Below are positions 1 through 4,262 of a stretch of DNA of 5,331 nt, piece by piece; within the stretch, counting starts at the first letter, position 1; every line of letters begins with the position of its first letter. The translations under genes were made by a program, and so were the position numbers. This DNA comes from an uncultured Clostridia bacterium. GTDB taxonomy: Bacteria; Bacillota; Clostridia; Oscillospirales; Ruminococcaceae. The stretch is from NCBI GenBank assembly GCA_937901805.1, contig CALDJI010000030.1, positions 1 through 5,331 of the forward strand, in the 5' to 3' direction. Under the pieces are notes generated by a model. It worked only from the letters and a program-made list of their open reading frames with translations, ran no database searches and was not told the origin of the DNA.

Positions 1-681
1 GCTTACACAGATACGGCTGATTACCATGGAAATGGATACGCCCAAAACGCCAAGCCCCATAAATTCGATCAAGACGACATTCCCGATCAGATATATAACA
101 TTCATCGCAACAGACATCATCATGGAAGCTTTGGTATCGCCAAGTCCCCTGAGCGCACCTGCGCTCGCCTGGTATACCGCATAAAACGGATAGGAAATTG
201 CAGATCCAATCAGATAAATAATAGCGTTATCCAGAATCAACTGATCCGCTTTTCCAAACAACAGGCCAAGCGTTTGTTTGGAAAATACAATGATCACTAC
301 GGCAACCACGACCGCAATTAATACAGAAGACGTAACTGCCTGAGAAATTGTCCTGCTTGCTTTCCGTTTATCTCCCTTTCCTATGTACTGTGCAACGACA
401 ACCGTTCCTCCCGTTGCAATGGCAATAAACAGGTTAGTCAAAAAAAAGTTTAGCGAATCCACCATACTGACTGCTGAAACCGCTTCTGCACCAGAAGAAC
501 TGACCATGGAGGAGTTTACCACTGTCATCATGGACACAAATGCCTGATCAATCAGTAAGGGGATATAAATAGAAAGTACTGTATGGTAGCCCATGGTTTG
601 GGAATCAAAATTTTTCTTCATGAACTGCTCAAACCAGCCAGCAATCTTTCTAATCAACTTGGTTTCTCCGAGCCTTTTCAA
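1..681 (-). CDS. MATE family efflux transporter, C-terminus cut off by the window edge
   Basis: Inner-membrane antiporter of the MATE (NorM/DinF-like) family, expected to export drugs or other organic cations in exchange for Na+ or H+. The window holds 227 residues, about half of the usual 440-460; the gene continues beyond base 1. Visible features: a short basic N-terminus (to about residue 30), then alternating hydrophobic helices around 34-55, 68-97, 113-133, 149-170 and 187-206. Family-typical segments are VAQYIGKGDKRKA (residues 96-108), in the loop after the second helix, and GALRGLGDTKA (175-185). The start is TTG at 681, preceded by AGAGGG 7 bases upstream; the frame is open further back but has no ATG. 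The first in-frame ATG (base 621, residue 21) has no good ribosome site. Family is confident; substrate cannot be read from the sequence. It lies downstream of a terminator-like hairpin, so it is probably transcribed alone. Confidence 0.9.
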   Translation of the reverse strand, partial: MKRLGETKLIRKIAGWFEQFMKKNFDSQTMGYHTVLSIYIPLLIDQAFVSMMTVVNSSMVSSSGAEAVSAVSMVDSLNFFLTNLFIAIATGGTVVVAQYIGKGDKRKASRTISQAVTSSVLIAVVVAVVIIVFSKQTLGLLFGKADQLILDNAIIYLIGSAISYPFYAVYQASAGALRGLGDTKASMMMSVAMNVIYLIGNVVLIEFMGLGVLGVSISMVISRICVS

Positions 682-688
682 AAAAGAA

Positions 689-694
689 CCCTCT
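689..694 (-). promoter_or_regulatory. Ribosome binding site selecting the TTG start of the MATE gene
   Basis: AGAGGG on the minus strand, 7 bases from the TTG at 681. It is the only good Shine-Dalgarno match near the beginning of this reading frame and is the reason for preferring TTG over the ATG at 621. Confidence 0.55.
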
Positions 695-744
695 TTCCAT
701 TGTAATTTAAGACAGGTAAAGTTGTATATTTTTGTATAAAACGC

Positions 745-808
745 CAAAAATCAGTCTTTCCTGAATTACAGATTGAGCAATTCAGGAAAGACCACCCAGT
801 GATTTTTG
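745..808 (-). terminator. Large hairpin, probable terminator of the DNA glycosylase gene
   Basis: A perfect 14-base inverted repeat (GTCTTTCCTGAATT at 754-767, AATTCAGGAAAGAC at 779-792) encloses an 11-base loop. Read on the minus strand, the stem is followed directly by TGATTTTTGG, so it can end transcripts of the glycosylase gene, whose stop lies about 100 bases upstream on that strand. A second pair of arms (CAAAAATCA 745-753, TGATTTTTG 800-808) extends the symmetry, but a 7-base insert (CACCCAG, 793-799) sits on one side only. Because it is also the leader region of the MATE gene, an operator or attenuator role is possible. The stem is only moderately GC-rich. Confidence 0.6.
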
Positions 809-892
809 TACATATATATCATAAACATTTCTTGATTATTTGTCCATAAGGATTTTAAGAATTCTTAATATTTTGTGATGTTGACGATTTTT

Positions 893-1405
893 CTACTCAA
901 TTTTTGTAAGGTATGGCAGGATCTTGGACCAAGCTTCCTGTTTTTGTTCCACTCGTAATGCCGCATAGGCTGGACTCGTTGACGGCATCACCAAATATTC
1001 CAGCTTTCTCCCAAAAAGAAGGCCGTTTTGGAGGTGATAAAAATGGCAGAACAATTCATACGATTTTTTTCCATTAAAGGCGAAGGCAGCCAGTTCCGGA
1101 CACTCCTGTAAAATCCATTCCAAATGATTGGGTGTAATCTGTCGCATCCGGCTATCCGCCGAGCCTTCCCGTTCACAGGAATATGCCATATCCCAAAGAG
1201 CAAGGCCATGCTGCAGTATTATTTGCAGTCGTTTTTCATACTCCTGCTGAAACGGTTCTTCCAGCAGGGAAAAAAGAATCGGCCACATGGCATTGCGTGG
1301 ATTTCCATAATACTGGCCCTTTTGCAGAGAAAGTGCCGACGGCATGGACCCCAGAATCATGACCCTGCTGTATTTTGCATATACTGGCTGTAACCCATAA
1401 AGCAT
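893..1405 (-). CDS. Family 6 uracil/hypoxanthine-DNA glycosylase (deoxyinosine repair)
   Basis: Base-excision repair enzyme of the uracil-DNA glycosylase superfamily, hypoxanthine-DNA glycosylase (HDG, family 6) branch; such enzymes remove hypoxanthine formed by adenine deamination. The chosen start gives 170 residues. Seen in order: ILGSMPS (residues 17-23), QYYGNPRNAMW (31-41) with Asn38 as the likely catalytic asparagine of motif 1, LWDM (70-73), the EGSADSRM segment (80-87), FNGKKSY (110-116), and MPSTSPA (140-146), the family's C-terminal DNA-contact motif. The Methanosarcina HDG catalytic residue is recalled as Asn39, which agrees with this start. The ATG at 1405 has AAGGAG 12 bases upstream and about 30 bases of leader after the likely transcription start. 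An ATG at 1444 would add 13 residues, but it has no ribosome site and lies at the promoter -10 box. Divergent from the amidotransferase gene; transcribed alone. Confidence 0.88.
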   Translation of the reverse strand: MLYGLQPVYAKYSRVMILGSMPSALSLQKGQYYGNPRNAMWPILFSLLEEPFQQEYEKRLQIILQHGLALWDMAYSCEREGSADSRMRQITPNHLEWILQECPELAAFAFNGKKSYELFCHFYHLQNGLLFGRKLEYLVMPSTSPAYAALRVEQKQEAWSKILPYLTKIE

Positions 1406-1417
1406 ATTTGATGAATA

Positions 1418-1423
1418 CTCCTT
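1418..1423 (-). promoter_or_regulatory. Ribosome binding site deciding the glycosylase start
   Basis: AAGGAG on the minus strand, 12 bases before the ATG at 1405. It lies inside the reading frame if the upstream ATG (1444) were used, so it favours the shorter protein. Confidence 0.6.
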
Positions 1424-1442
1424 TATTTTTTCTTTACTTTTC

Positions 1443-1472
1443 ATTGTAATCTGTATGCAGAAGGATTACAAT
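1443..1472. promoter_or_regulatory. Symmetric bidirectional sigma-A-type promoter between two divergent genes
   Basis: A perfect 9-base inverted repeat (ATTGTAATC 1443-1451, GATTACAAT 1464-1472) with a 12-base spacer. On the plus strand it reads TTGTAA (1444-1449), 17 bases, TACAAT (1467-1472). On the minus strand it reads TTGTAA (1471-1466), 17 bases, TACAAT (1448-1443). Each half-site therefore holds the -35 box of one direction overlapped with the -10 box of the other. Predicted starts are about 1479 (plus, toward the amidotransferase gene, about 98-base leader) and about 1436 (minus, toward the glycosylase, about 30-base leader). The same palindrome could also bind a dimeric repressor. 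Prediction from sequence only. Confidence 0.6.
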
Positions 1473-1576
1473 AAGAATCATCTCCAGCAGTATGAGCAAA
1501 CACTTTGATAAAACACGGCCAGCTGGGGACAAAACTTCTTGTATCACCAGAAAAATGGCAGAATGGAGAATGAAAT

Positions 1577-2299
1577 ATGAAACCAGTGATTGCATTAAGC
1601 TCTTACATTGCAAACAGAGATCTTTTCTACGGATATGGAACCAGCGGCGACTACATCAAAGCAATCGACGGCGCAGGGGGAATCCCGGTACAGCTGCCCA
1701 CCATTAAAAACACCGCGGATTATGAACAGATACTCCGTCATGTGGATGGGCTATTAATTCCAGGCGGCTGTGATATTGCCCCCTATTTTTTCTCTGAACA
1801 GCCGGAAAAAGCATTGGGAAAAATTGACGCCCTGATAGACAAGCAGGAAATGGAACTTGTGAGGCTTGCCTACGACGCAGGAATCCCTATACTGGGAATC
1901 TGCCGGGGACATCAAGTCATCAATGTCGCTTTCGGCGGAAGCCTGTACCAGGACATTCCATCTGCCATGCCGGATGCGATTGGTCATGATCAATCCGGCT
2001 GCAAAAGAGAGGAACTATATCATAAAATTGATATTCACCCATTCAGCAGACTACATCAGATCTTTGGTAAGGAAAGTTTATATGTAAACTCTTTCCACCA
2101 TCAGGCAGTCAAACAGCTTGGGGATGGGCTGCAAGCTGTGGCAACAGCTCCGGATGGTGTAATTGAAGCAATTGAGGGAACTGGAGATCGCTTTGTAATG
2201 GGCGTACAGTTCCATCCGGAAAATCTGTATGGAATCTACGCAGAATTCACCAATTTATTCCGTTCCTTTGTTGAAGAGTGTAAAAAAAGGGTAATATAA
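1577..2299 (+). CDS. Gamma-glutamyl-gamma-aminobutyrate hydrolase family protein (class I glutamine amidotransferase fold, peptidase C26)
   Basis: Cytoplasmic hydrolase of the PuuD-like family, which cleaves gamma-glutamyl amide bonds, for example gamma-glutamyl-GABA in putrescine breakdown. 240 residues, close to the family norm of about 240-255. Visible motifs: PVIALSSY at the N-terminus (3-10), YIKAIDGAGGIPVQLP (26-41), the oxyanion segment IPGGCDI (61-67), the nucleophile elbow GICRGHQ (107-113) with Cys109, GGSLYQD (120-126), SFHHQA (172-177), and QFHPE (211-215) supplying His213 and Glu215 of the triad. All key residues are present, so it should be active. Start ATG at 1577 has GGAG 8 bases upstream. 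No polyamine genes are adjacent, so the true substrate (gamma-Glu-GABA, another gamma-glutamyl compound or a peptide) is open. Likely driven by the symmetric promoter at 1443-1472 and ended by the palindrome at 2353-2400. Confidence 0.92.
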   Translation: MKPVIALSSYIANRDLFYGYGTSGDYIKAIDGAGGIPVQLPTIKNTADYEQILRHVDGLLIPGGCDIAPYFFSEQPEKALGKIDALIDKQEMELVRLAYDAGIPILGICRGHQVINVAFGGSLYQDIPSAMPDAIGHDQSGCKREELYHKIDIHPFSRLHQIFGKESLYVNSFHHQAVKQLGDGLQAVATAPDGVIEAIEGTGDRFVMGVQFHPENLYGIYAEFTNLFRSFVEECKKRVI

Positions 2300-2352
2300 A
2301 ACATTTCTCTTAAAATCTCAAAATATACAGAGCCTATAAAGTAAATAGTGGA

Positions 2353-2400
2353 ATTTTCAGAAAACGGCATGGCAATTTTGCCATGCCGTTTTCTGAAAAT
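2353..2400. terminator. Bidirectional terminator between convergent genes
   Basis: A 23-base perfect inverted repeat (2353-2375 and 2378-2400) around a 2-base centre. Its core is AAAACGGCATGGC, loop, GCCATGCCGTTTT: a GC-rich stem flanked by an A tract on one side and a T tract on the other in both directions. It lies 53 bases after the amidotransferase stop (plus strand) and 72 bases after the isochorismatase-like stop (minus strand), so it can end both transcripts. Confidence 0.88.
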
Positions 2401-2472
2401 AAACAGCGGACTGTTGCATGAAACCGCTGCTGTAAATATAAGAGCAAAACAAAGGTTAATCATATAATTCAA

Positions 2473-3105
2473 TTATCTTTTTCGCATTTCCCGTGCATAT
2501 TCCATACCCATATAACAGGCCCCACCCCCATGCTCCGCTAGAAGTTTGAGTACCTCTGCGCTGGTTTCCCGATCACTCCAATCCCGTTGAAACTCCAACA
2601 GCACTTGCCCCCATGTGACTCGCACTGCTCCCGCCTGCTCCATGCGGGAGACAGCAGAATCATGGGCGGTTTTTGTCATACCTGCACAGGCATCCTCCAC
2701 CAAAAAAACCTGGTAGCCTTCTCTTAGTGCGCTCAGGGCAGTAAACGTAATCCCTGCTTCTGTCCACAGACCGGCCAAAAGTAATTTTTTCCGGCTGGAA
2801 GACTGCACCGCACGCTGGATATTACCATCTTCAAACGCATTGAGGCTGGTGCGATCAATTGGGACAAATTGCGCAAAAACTTCCTGTACTCCAGAATACA
2901 GCGGGCCTGCAAACGCCGTCGCTGCCAATGTACTCAGAATACAGGGGACATGGAAAATCTTTGCCGTCTTTGCAAGTCCCTGTAAACGGAGCATTACCAT
3001 ATTTTGAAAGCTCCCCTCTGCCCCAAAAAACATCTGCGGCTGGATATCCAGCATTAACAAAACACATTGCCTCGGATCTAGCAGTATATCCTGGTATTCG
3101 CGCAT
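2473..3105 (-). CDS. YcaC-like isochorismatase-family hydrolase lacking the catalytic cysteine
   Basis: Isochorismatase-superfamily cysteine hydrolase by fold, closest by eye to the YcaC group, whose natural substrates are poorly known. From the chosen start it has 210 residues. Visible motifs: LLMLDIQPQM (residues 16-25) with Asp20, IDRTSLNAFED (83-93) with Arg85, RKKLLLAGLWTE (105-116), EDACAGMTKTAHDSA (137-151), RMEQAGAVRVTW (154-165) and LEFQRDW (170-176). Where relatives have T-E-V-C, this protein has T-E-A-G: Gly118 takes the nucleophile's place (E. coli YcaC is recalled as Asp19, Arg84, Cys118). The codon is GGG, two changes from a cysteine codon. The rest of the fold is well kept, which suggests a binding or scaffold role, altered chemistry, or recent loss. 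ATG at 3105 has GGAG 11 bases upstream; the upstream ATG at 3174 has none and adds 23 residues absent from relatives. Monocistronic. Confidence 0.85.
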   Translation of the reverse strand: MREYQDILLDPRQCVLLMLDIQPQMFFGAEGSFQNMVMLRLQGLAKTAKIFHVPCILSTLAATAFAGPLYSGVQEVFAQFVPIDRTSLNAFEDGNIQRAVQSSSRKKLLLAGLWTEAGITFTALSALREGYQVFLVEDACAGMTKTAHDSAVSRMEQAGAVRVTWGQVLLEFQRDWSDRETSAEVLKLLAEHGGGACYMGMEYAREMRKR

Positions 3106-3116
3106 CGCAATCGTAT

Positions 3117-3122
3117 CTCCTT
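3117..3122 (-). promoter_or_regulatory. Ribosome binding site deciding the isochorismatase-like start
   Basis: AAGGAG within AAAAAAGGAGA on the minus strand, 11 bases before ATG 3105. It lies inside the longer reading frame beginning at 3174, so it supports the shorter 210-residue protein. Confidence 0.6.
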
Positions 3123-3374
3123 TTTTCACATATACAGCTTTATTTTTTGAAAAAATGGAATTTTTATACCTCATTCGATGCGATTTTCTGTAAAATCAAC
3201 GCGCGCCCATGTATGGAATTTCTTTGGCCGACAAAAACCCACAAGGCAGTTGATATATCCTGTGGTTTCCTGTAAATAGAGGAGATGGAAGGAAACACCC
3301 GGTATCTATATGGCTTTTCATAGAGATTTTGGATAACTGCTCTCTTTTTGGAACAATTATTTTTCTAGTACAAT

Positions 3375-3406
3375 AAAAATCTCCCGCTTTTAAGCAGGAG
3401 ATTTTT
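3375..3406 (-). terminator. Terminator of the NrdD-tail small gene
   Basis: AAAAATCTCC (3375-3384) pairs with GGAGATTTTT (3397-3406); inside, after one mismatch, GCTT pairs with AAGC around a 2-base centre. On the minus strand the stem ends in a T tract (ATTTTTATTG) and starts 16 bases after the stop of the 89-residue gene. The A and T tracts make it potentially bidirectional, but no plus-strand gene needs it. Confidence 0.82.
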
Positions 3407-3421
3407 CACAGTGCTTTCCTA

Positions 3422-3691
3422 TTATAAATGCTTGACGCGGTCGCGTTCTTCTGCGCGTTTTGCGTTATTCCAATGATCCATTGTACCGACAAGATAACCT
3501 GTGATCCGACGAATCCGCTCAAAATCTACCGGTTCAAAAGTATAGGACAAATCCACATACTCCCCATCCACTTTAATATCCAGAGACTTGATTGTACGGC
3601 GCGGATGGGTGGAACGCACGTGTTCTACATATGCCCCAATTTCCTTTTCATCCAATTCTCCGCCGGTTACTGTCACAAAATTGTATAACAT
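3422..3691 (-). CDS. Small protein with an NrdD-like C-terminal glycyl-radical tail
   Basis: 89 residues. The C-terminal third (about 60-89) resembles the radical-bearing end of class III anaerobic ribonucleotide reductase: R-x-T-G-Y at residues 62-66 (Gly65 is the candidate radical glycine), then a short spacer, WNNAK (74-78), and E-x-x-DRVKHL (82-89). NrdD proteins end with a similar R-V-T/C-G-Y ... WN-x-GK ... E-x-x-DR pattern. The first ~58 residues look like a small alpha/beta domain of no family I recognise. There is no cysteine anywhere, so the zinc ribbon that precedes the glycine in NrdD is absent, and there is no room for the catalytic barrel. It may be a replacement or regulatory radical domain activated by NrdG, or a protein reusing the tail for binding; automated pipelines may label it 'anaerobic ribonucleoside-triphosphate reductase'. 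ATG 3691 has AAGGAAGG 10 bases upstream, its own promoter and its own terminator. Confidence 0.8.
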   Translation of the reverse strand: MLYNFVTVTGGELDEKEIGAYVEHVRSTHPRRTIKSLDIKVDGEYVDLSYTFEPVDFERIRRITGYLVGTMDHWNNAKRAEERDRVKHL

Positions 3692-3727
3692 GATAAATAC
3701 ACCTTCCTTGTATAGTTTCCGTTAATA

Positions 3728-3756
3728 AATATACCACTTCTAGGATAGGAAATCAA
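3728..3756 (-). promoter_or_regulatory. Sigma-A-type promoter of the NrdD-tail gene
   Basis: Minus strand TTGATT (3756-3751), 17-base spacer, TATATT (3733-3728). The predicted start near 3721 leaves about 30 bases of leader carrying the ribosome site AAGGAAGG. Spacing and box quality are good; there is no experimental support. Confidence 0.65.
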
Positions 3757-3764
3757 GAGAAATA

Positions 3765-3784
3765 CCAGATATAGTTCGAAATTT
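3765..3784. repeat. 20-base near-perfect direct repeat, copy 1 (copy 2 at 4328-4347)
   Basis: CCAGATATAGTTCGAAATTT here differs at one base from 4328-4347, which lies inside the coding region of the membrane-protein gene (the codons for NFKLYLEG). Flanking bases do not match well, so this may be a scrap of a duplicated gene end or chance in AT-rich DNA. Confidence 0.35.
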
Positions 3785-3805
3785 CTTTTTAGATACAACG
3801 TCAAT

Positions 3806-3896
3806 TACTTTGGATCACTGAAAGAAAAAGCCCGAAACCATTGGGAAGAACACAATCGTTTCAGGCTTTTTCAAAATAAAGTCCCTATCCAAAGTA
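3806..3896 (-). terminator. Long composite hairpin, probable terminator of the unassigned transcript
   Basis: Outer arms TACTTTGGAT (3806-3815) and ATCCAAAGTA (3887-3896) are perfect complements. The inner stem runs GAAAAAGCC (3824-3832), GAAAC (3834-3838), ATTG (3840-3843) against CAAT (3853-3856), GTTTC (3858-3862), GGCTTTTTC (3864-3872), interrupted by single mismatches. On the minus strand the inner stem ends in GGGCTTTTTCTTTC, as terminators do. The outer pair lies beyond the terminator and is not needed for that job, so the whole could also be a palindromic repeat element. Confidence 0.55.
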
Positions 3897-4074
3897 GATC
3901 AGAGAACTCCTATTAAAACTTTTTCCCACCGGAAAAAGAGAATTGTTTGTCTGCTTTGCTTATCGGCCGGTATTCCGTCCATCCGATAAGCTGCGGCAGT
4001 TACATATACTAAAAAAGGAAGAATCAAAGATGCGGTTTTCTTATTTTTACTATCAGCCTCCTTGTTCTTAACAT
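3824..4074 (-). ncRNA. Candidate structured transcript or decayed small gene
   Basis: A predicted transcript of about 250 bases from the promoter at 4108-4081 to the hairpin ending near 3824. Signs of RNA structure: GCTTATCGG/CCGATAAGC (3958-3966 with 3983-3991), CTTTTTCC-4-GGAAAAAG (3919-3926 with 3931-3938), and the terminal composite hairpin. Signs of a gene: AAGGAGG lies 5 bases before codon AGT at 4051, from which the frame reads KNKKTASLILPFLVYV (basic then hydrophobic, like a signal or membrane peptide) and on to a TGA at 3899. No ATG, GTG or TTG stands at the right distance; a TTG at 4027 is 29 bases from the site. It matches no riboswitch, 6S, tmRNA or SRP pattern I know. Either reading is tentative. 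Confidence 0.35.
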
Positions 4075-4080
4075 GATTTC

Positions 4081-4108
4081 AGTATATCGGAAAATTATGT
4101 CAAATCAA
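4081..4108 (-). promoter_or_regulatory. Promoter with no assigned gene
   Basis: Minus strand TTGATT (4108-4103), 16-base spacer, TATACT (4086-4081). A perfect TTGACA (4103-4098) overlaps but is only 11 bases from the -10 box. The predicted start is about 4074, 11 bases before the AAGGAGG. It lies beyond the terminator of the membrane-protein gene, so it begins a new transcript. Confidence 0.5.
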
Positions 4109-4197
4109 GTAAGGGAGTCCAAAGAATTTGAAAACAAAAGATTTCCAAATTAAAAACATCTACAACTTTTATCTGTCCATAAAAACAATTGGTTGCA

Positions 4198-4230
4198 AAA
4201 AGACAGGCAGTATTTTACTGCCTGTCTTTT
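4198..4230 (-). terminator. Terminator of the membrane-anchored protein gene
   Basis: A perfect 15-base stem, AAAAGACAGGCAGTA (4198-4212) with TACTGCCTGTCTTTT (4216-4230), around a 3-base loop. On the minus strand it is followed by a run of five T. It starts 32 bases after the stop codon at 4263. The A and T tracts make it usable in both directions. Confidence 0.9.
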
Positions 4231-4262
4231 CCCGTTTTTCCTCTATAACGCAATGGAGGAAA

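Larger units (their letters stand above)
3106..3421. other. Intergenic region, leader side of the isochorismatase-like gene
   Basis: No gene was found on either strand. Besides the ribosome site and the terminator at 3375-3406, it contains a small palindrome GATTTT-CTGT-AAAATC (3182-3197), a bulged inverted repeat (3236-3246 with 3259-3268, roughly AAACCACAGG against CCTGTGGTTT) and a -10-like TATAAA on the minus strand near 3165. No convincing -35/-10 pair could be fixed for the gene, so its promoter is unplaced. Confidence 0.5.
3692..4262. other. 571-base region without a confident gene
   Basis: Between the NrdD-tail gene and the membrane-protein gene. It contains the promoter of the former (3728-3756), the terminator of the latter (4198-4230), and between them a set of features pointing leftward on the minus strand: a promoter (4081-4108), AAGGAGG (4063-4057), a 49-codon stretch open without ATG (to a stop at 3901-3899), hairpins at 3958-3991 and 3919-3938, and a long composite hairpin at 3806-3896. 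The stretch 4111-4197 is AT-rich and shows nothing. Confidence 0.6.

Noticed and set aside
1492..1707. Plus-strand frame overlapping the start of the amidotransferase gene
   Set aside because: Shadow frame; it overlaps the gene out of frame and has no recognisable protein features.
2236..2472. Minus-strand frame between the convergent genes
   Set aside because: It translates through the 23-base palindromic terminator and into the antisense of the amidotransferase end.
3236..3268. Bulged inverted repeat resembling a riboswitch stem
   Set aside because: Only about ten pairs with two bulges, no T tract and no match to any known riboswitch core; left as part of the intergenic description.
2859..3275. 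138-codon plus-strand frame opposite the isochorismatase-like gene
   Set aside because: It is antisense to a gene with clear family motifs; no ribosome site or homology signal was seen.
3880..3910. Minus-strand CTGATCT...GGATAGGGA resembling part of a TPP riboswitch
   Set aside because: The other conserved thi-box segments (such as CTGAGA with its paired helix) are absent, and the downstream gene has no link to thiamine.
3919..3938. GGTGGGA in a hairpin, considered as a T-box antiterminator
   Set aside because: The conserved T-box sequence AGGGTGGNACCGCG is not present, and no aminoacyl-tRNA synthetase or amino acid gene follows.
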